From: Stomorhina lunata
Lineage: Eukaryota > Arthropoda > Insecta > Diptera > Rhiniidae
Direction: 5' to 3'
Assembly (NCBI GenBank): GCA_933228675.1
Contig: OW121742.1
Span: forward strand, 113,038,739 to 113,102,738
DNA: 64,000 bases
The notes under the pieces are model-generated. The model ran no database searches and was not told the DNA's origin. It saw only the letters and a program-made list of their open reading frames with translations. Positions 63,697-64,000 of the stretch are shown piece by piece. Each line of letters begins with the position of its first letter. The stretch's first letter is position 1. Both the position numbers and the translations under genes were made by a program.

Positions 63697-64000
63697 TATG
63701 CTCTATAGAAAAGTTGAGGATAGGAAGACATTTCTCTAGAAAAGTTGGCGATAGGAAGACATTTCTATAGAAAAGTTGAGGATAGGAAGACATTTCTATA
63801 GAAAAGTTGACAATAGGAAGACATTTCTATAGAAAAGTTGACAATAGGAAGACATTTCTATAGAAAAGTTGACAATAGGAAGACATTTCTATAGAAAATT
63901 TGACGATAGGAAGACATTTCTATAGAAAAGTTGACGATAGGAAGACATTTCTATAGAAAAGTTGACGACAGAAAGACATTTCTATAGAAAAGTTGACAAT
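63697..64000 (+). repeat. Satellite family E, array running off the window
   Basis: About ten 31-bp units with TTGACGATAGGAAGAC followed by ATTTCTATAGAAAAG. The first two read TTGAGGATAGG and later ones alternate GACGATAGG and GACAATAGG. It shares the TTTCTATAGAAA core with families C and D but has an unrelated remainder. It continues past the window edge. Confidence 0.95.

Overview
This window looks like repeat-dominated, non-genic nuclear DNA of a higher fly (Diptera, Cyclorrhapha; a calyptrate such as a blow fly, flesh fly or house fly is my best guess). The guess rests on strong AT richness, an INE-1/DINE-1-like (Helentron-associated) element with TATACCC and hairpin-CTTACTTGTT ends, and an insect-type mariner relic. 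I find no intact protein-coding gene, rRNA or tRNA. By my count about 60% of the window is tandem repeat.

Layout. 0-1.9 kb is plain AT-rich DNA with a perfect 105-bp-arm hairpin. 1.9-9.3 kb holds a 31-bp palindromic satellite (family F, core GAAATTTTTGAAAAATTTC plus a TATAAAAATA linker), with a duplicated 165-bp spacer and a short reversed array. 11.2-18.4 kb is a cluster of mobile elements: a small MITE, a long-inverted-repeat element of about 3.2 kb, an INE-1-like element of about 1.8 kb and an internally deleted mariner. 19.4-21.2 kb is a second 31-bp satellite (family C). 22.0-30.7 kb returns to family F, in both orientations. 31.9-32.3 kb is a 12-bp repeat. 33.3-46.4 kb is one enormous ACTAAT hexanucleotide array. 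Directly at its right edge (46.4-48.7 kb) sits a non-autonomous element with terminal inverted repeats. 50.1-61.7 kb holds four arrays of a third 31-bp satellite (family D) in the order forward, forward, reverse, reverse. 62.1-62.7 kb is family C again, inverted, and 63.7-64.0 kb begins a fourth 31-bp family (E).

The main observation is that four satellite families with quite different sequences all keep a 31-bp repeat length. Three of them (C, D, E) share the same palindromic core, TTTCTATAGAAA, and the fourth (F) has a similar self-complementary segment, CCTATAAAAATAGG. Some arrays are bordered by transposon-terminus-like sequences: Helentron-type ends on both sides of one D array, and a hairpin with matching base-pair changes beside both C arrays. 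This suggests that the satellites arose as internal tandem repeats of INE-1-like elements and then expanded. The ACTAAT array, with more than 7 kb of apparently uninterrupted repeat, is the other outstanding feature.

No pathway or operon can be described. The window could be heterochromatin, part of a sex chromosome, or the interior of a giant intron; the sequence alone does not decide. The long open frames in the window come from repeats whose unit length is a multiple of three and are not treated as genes.
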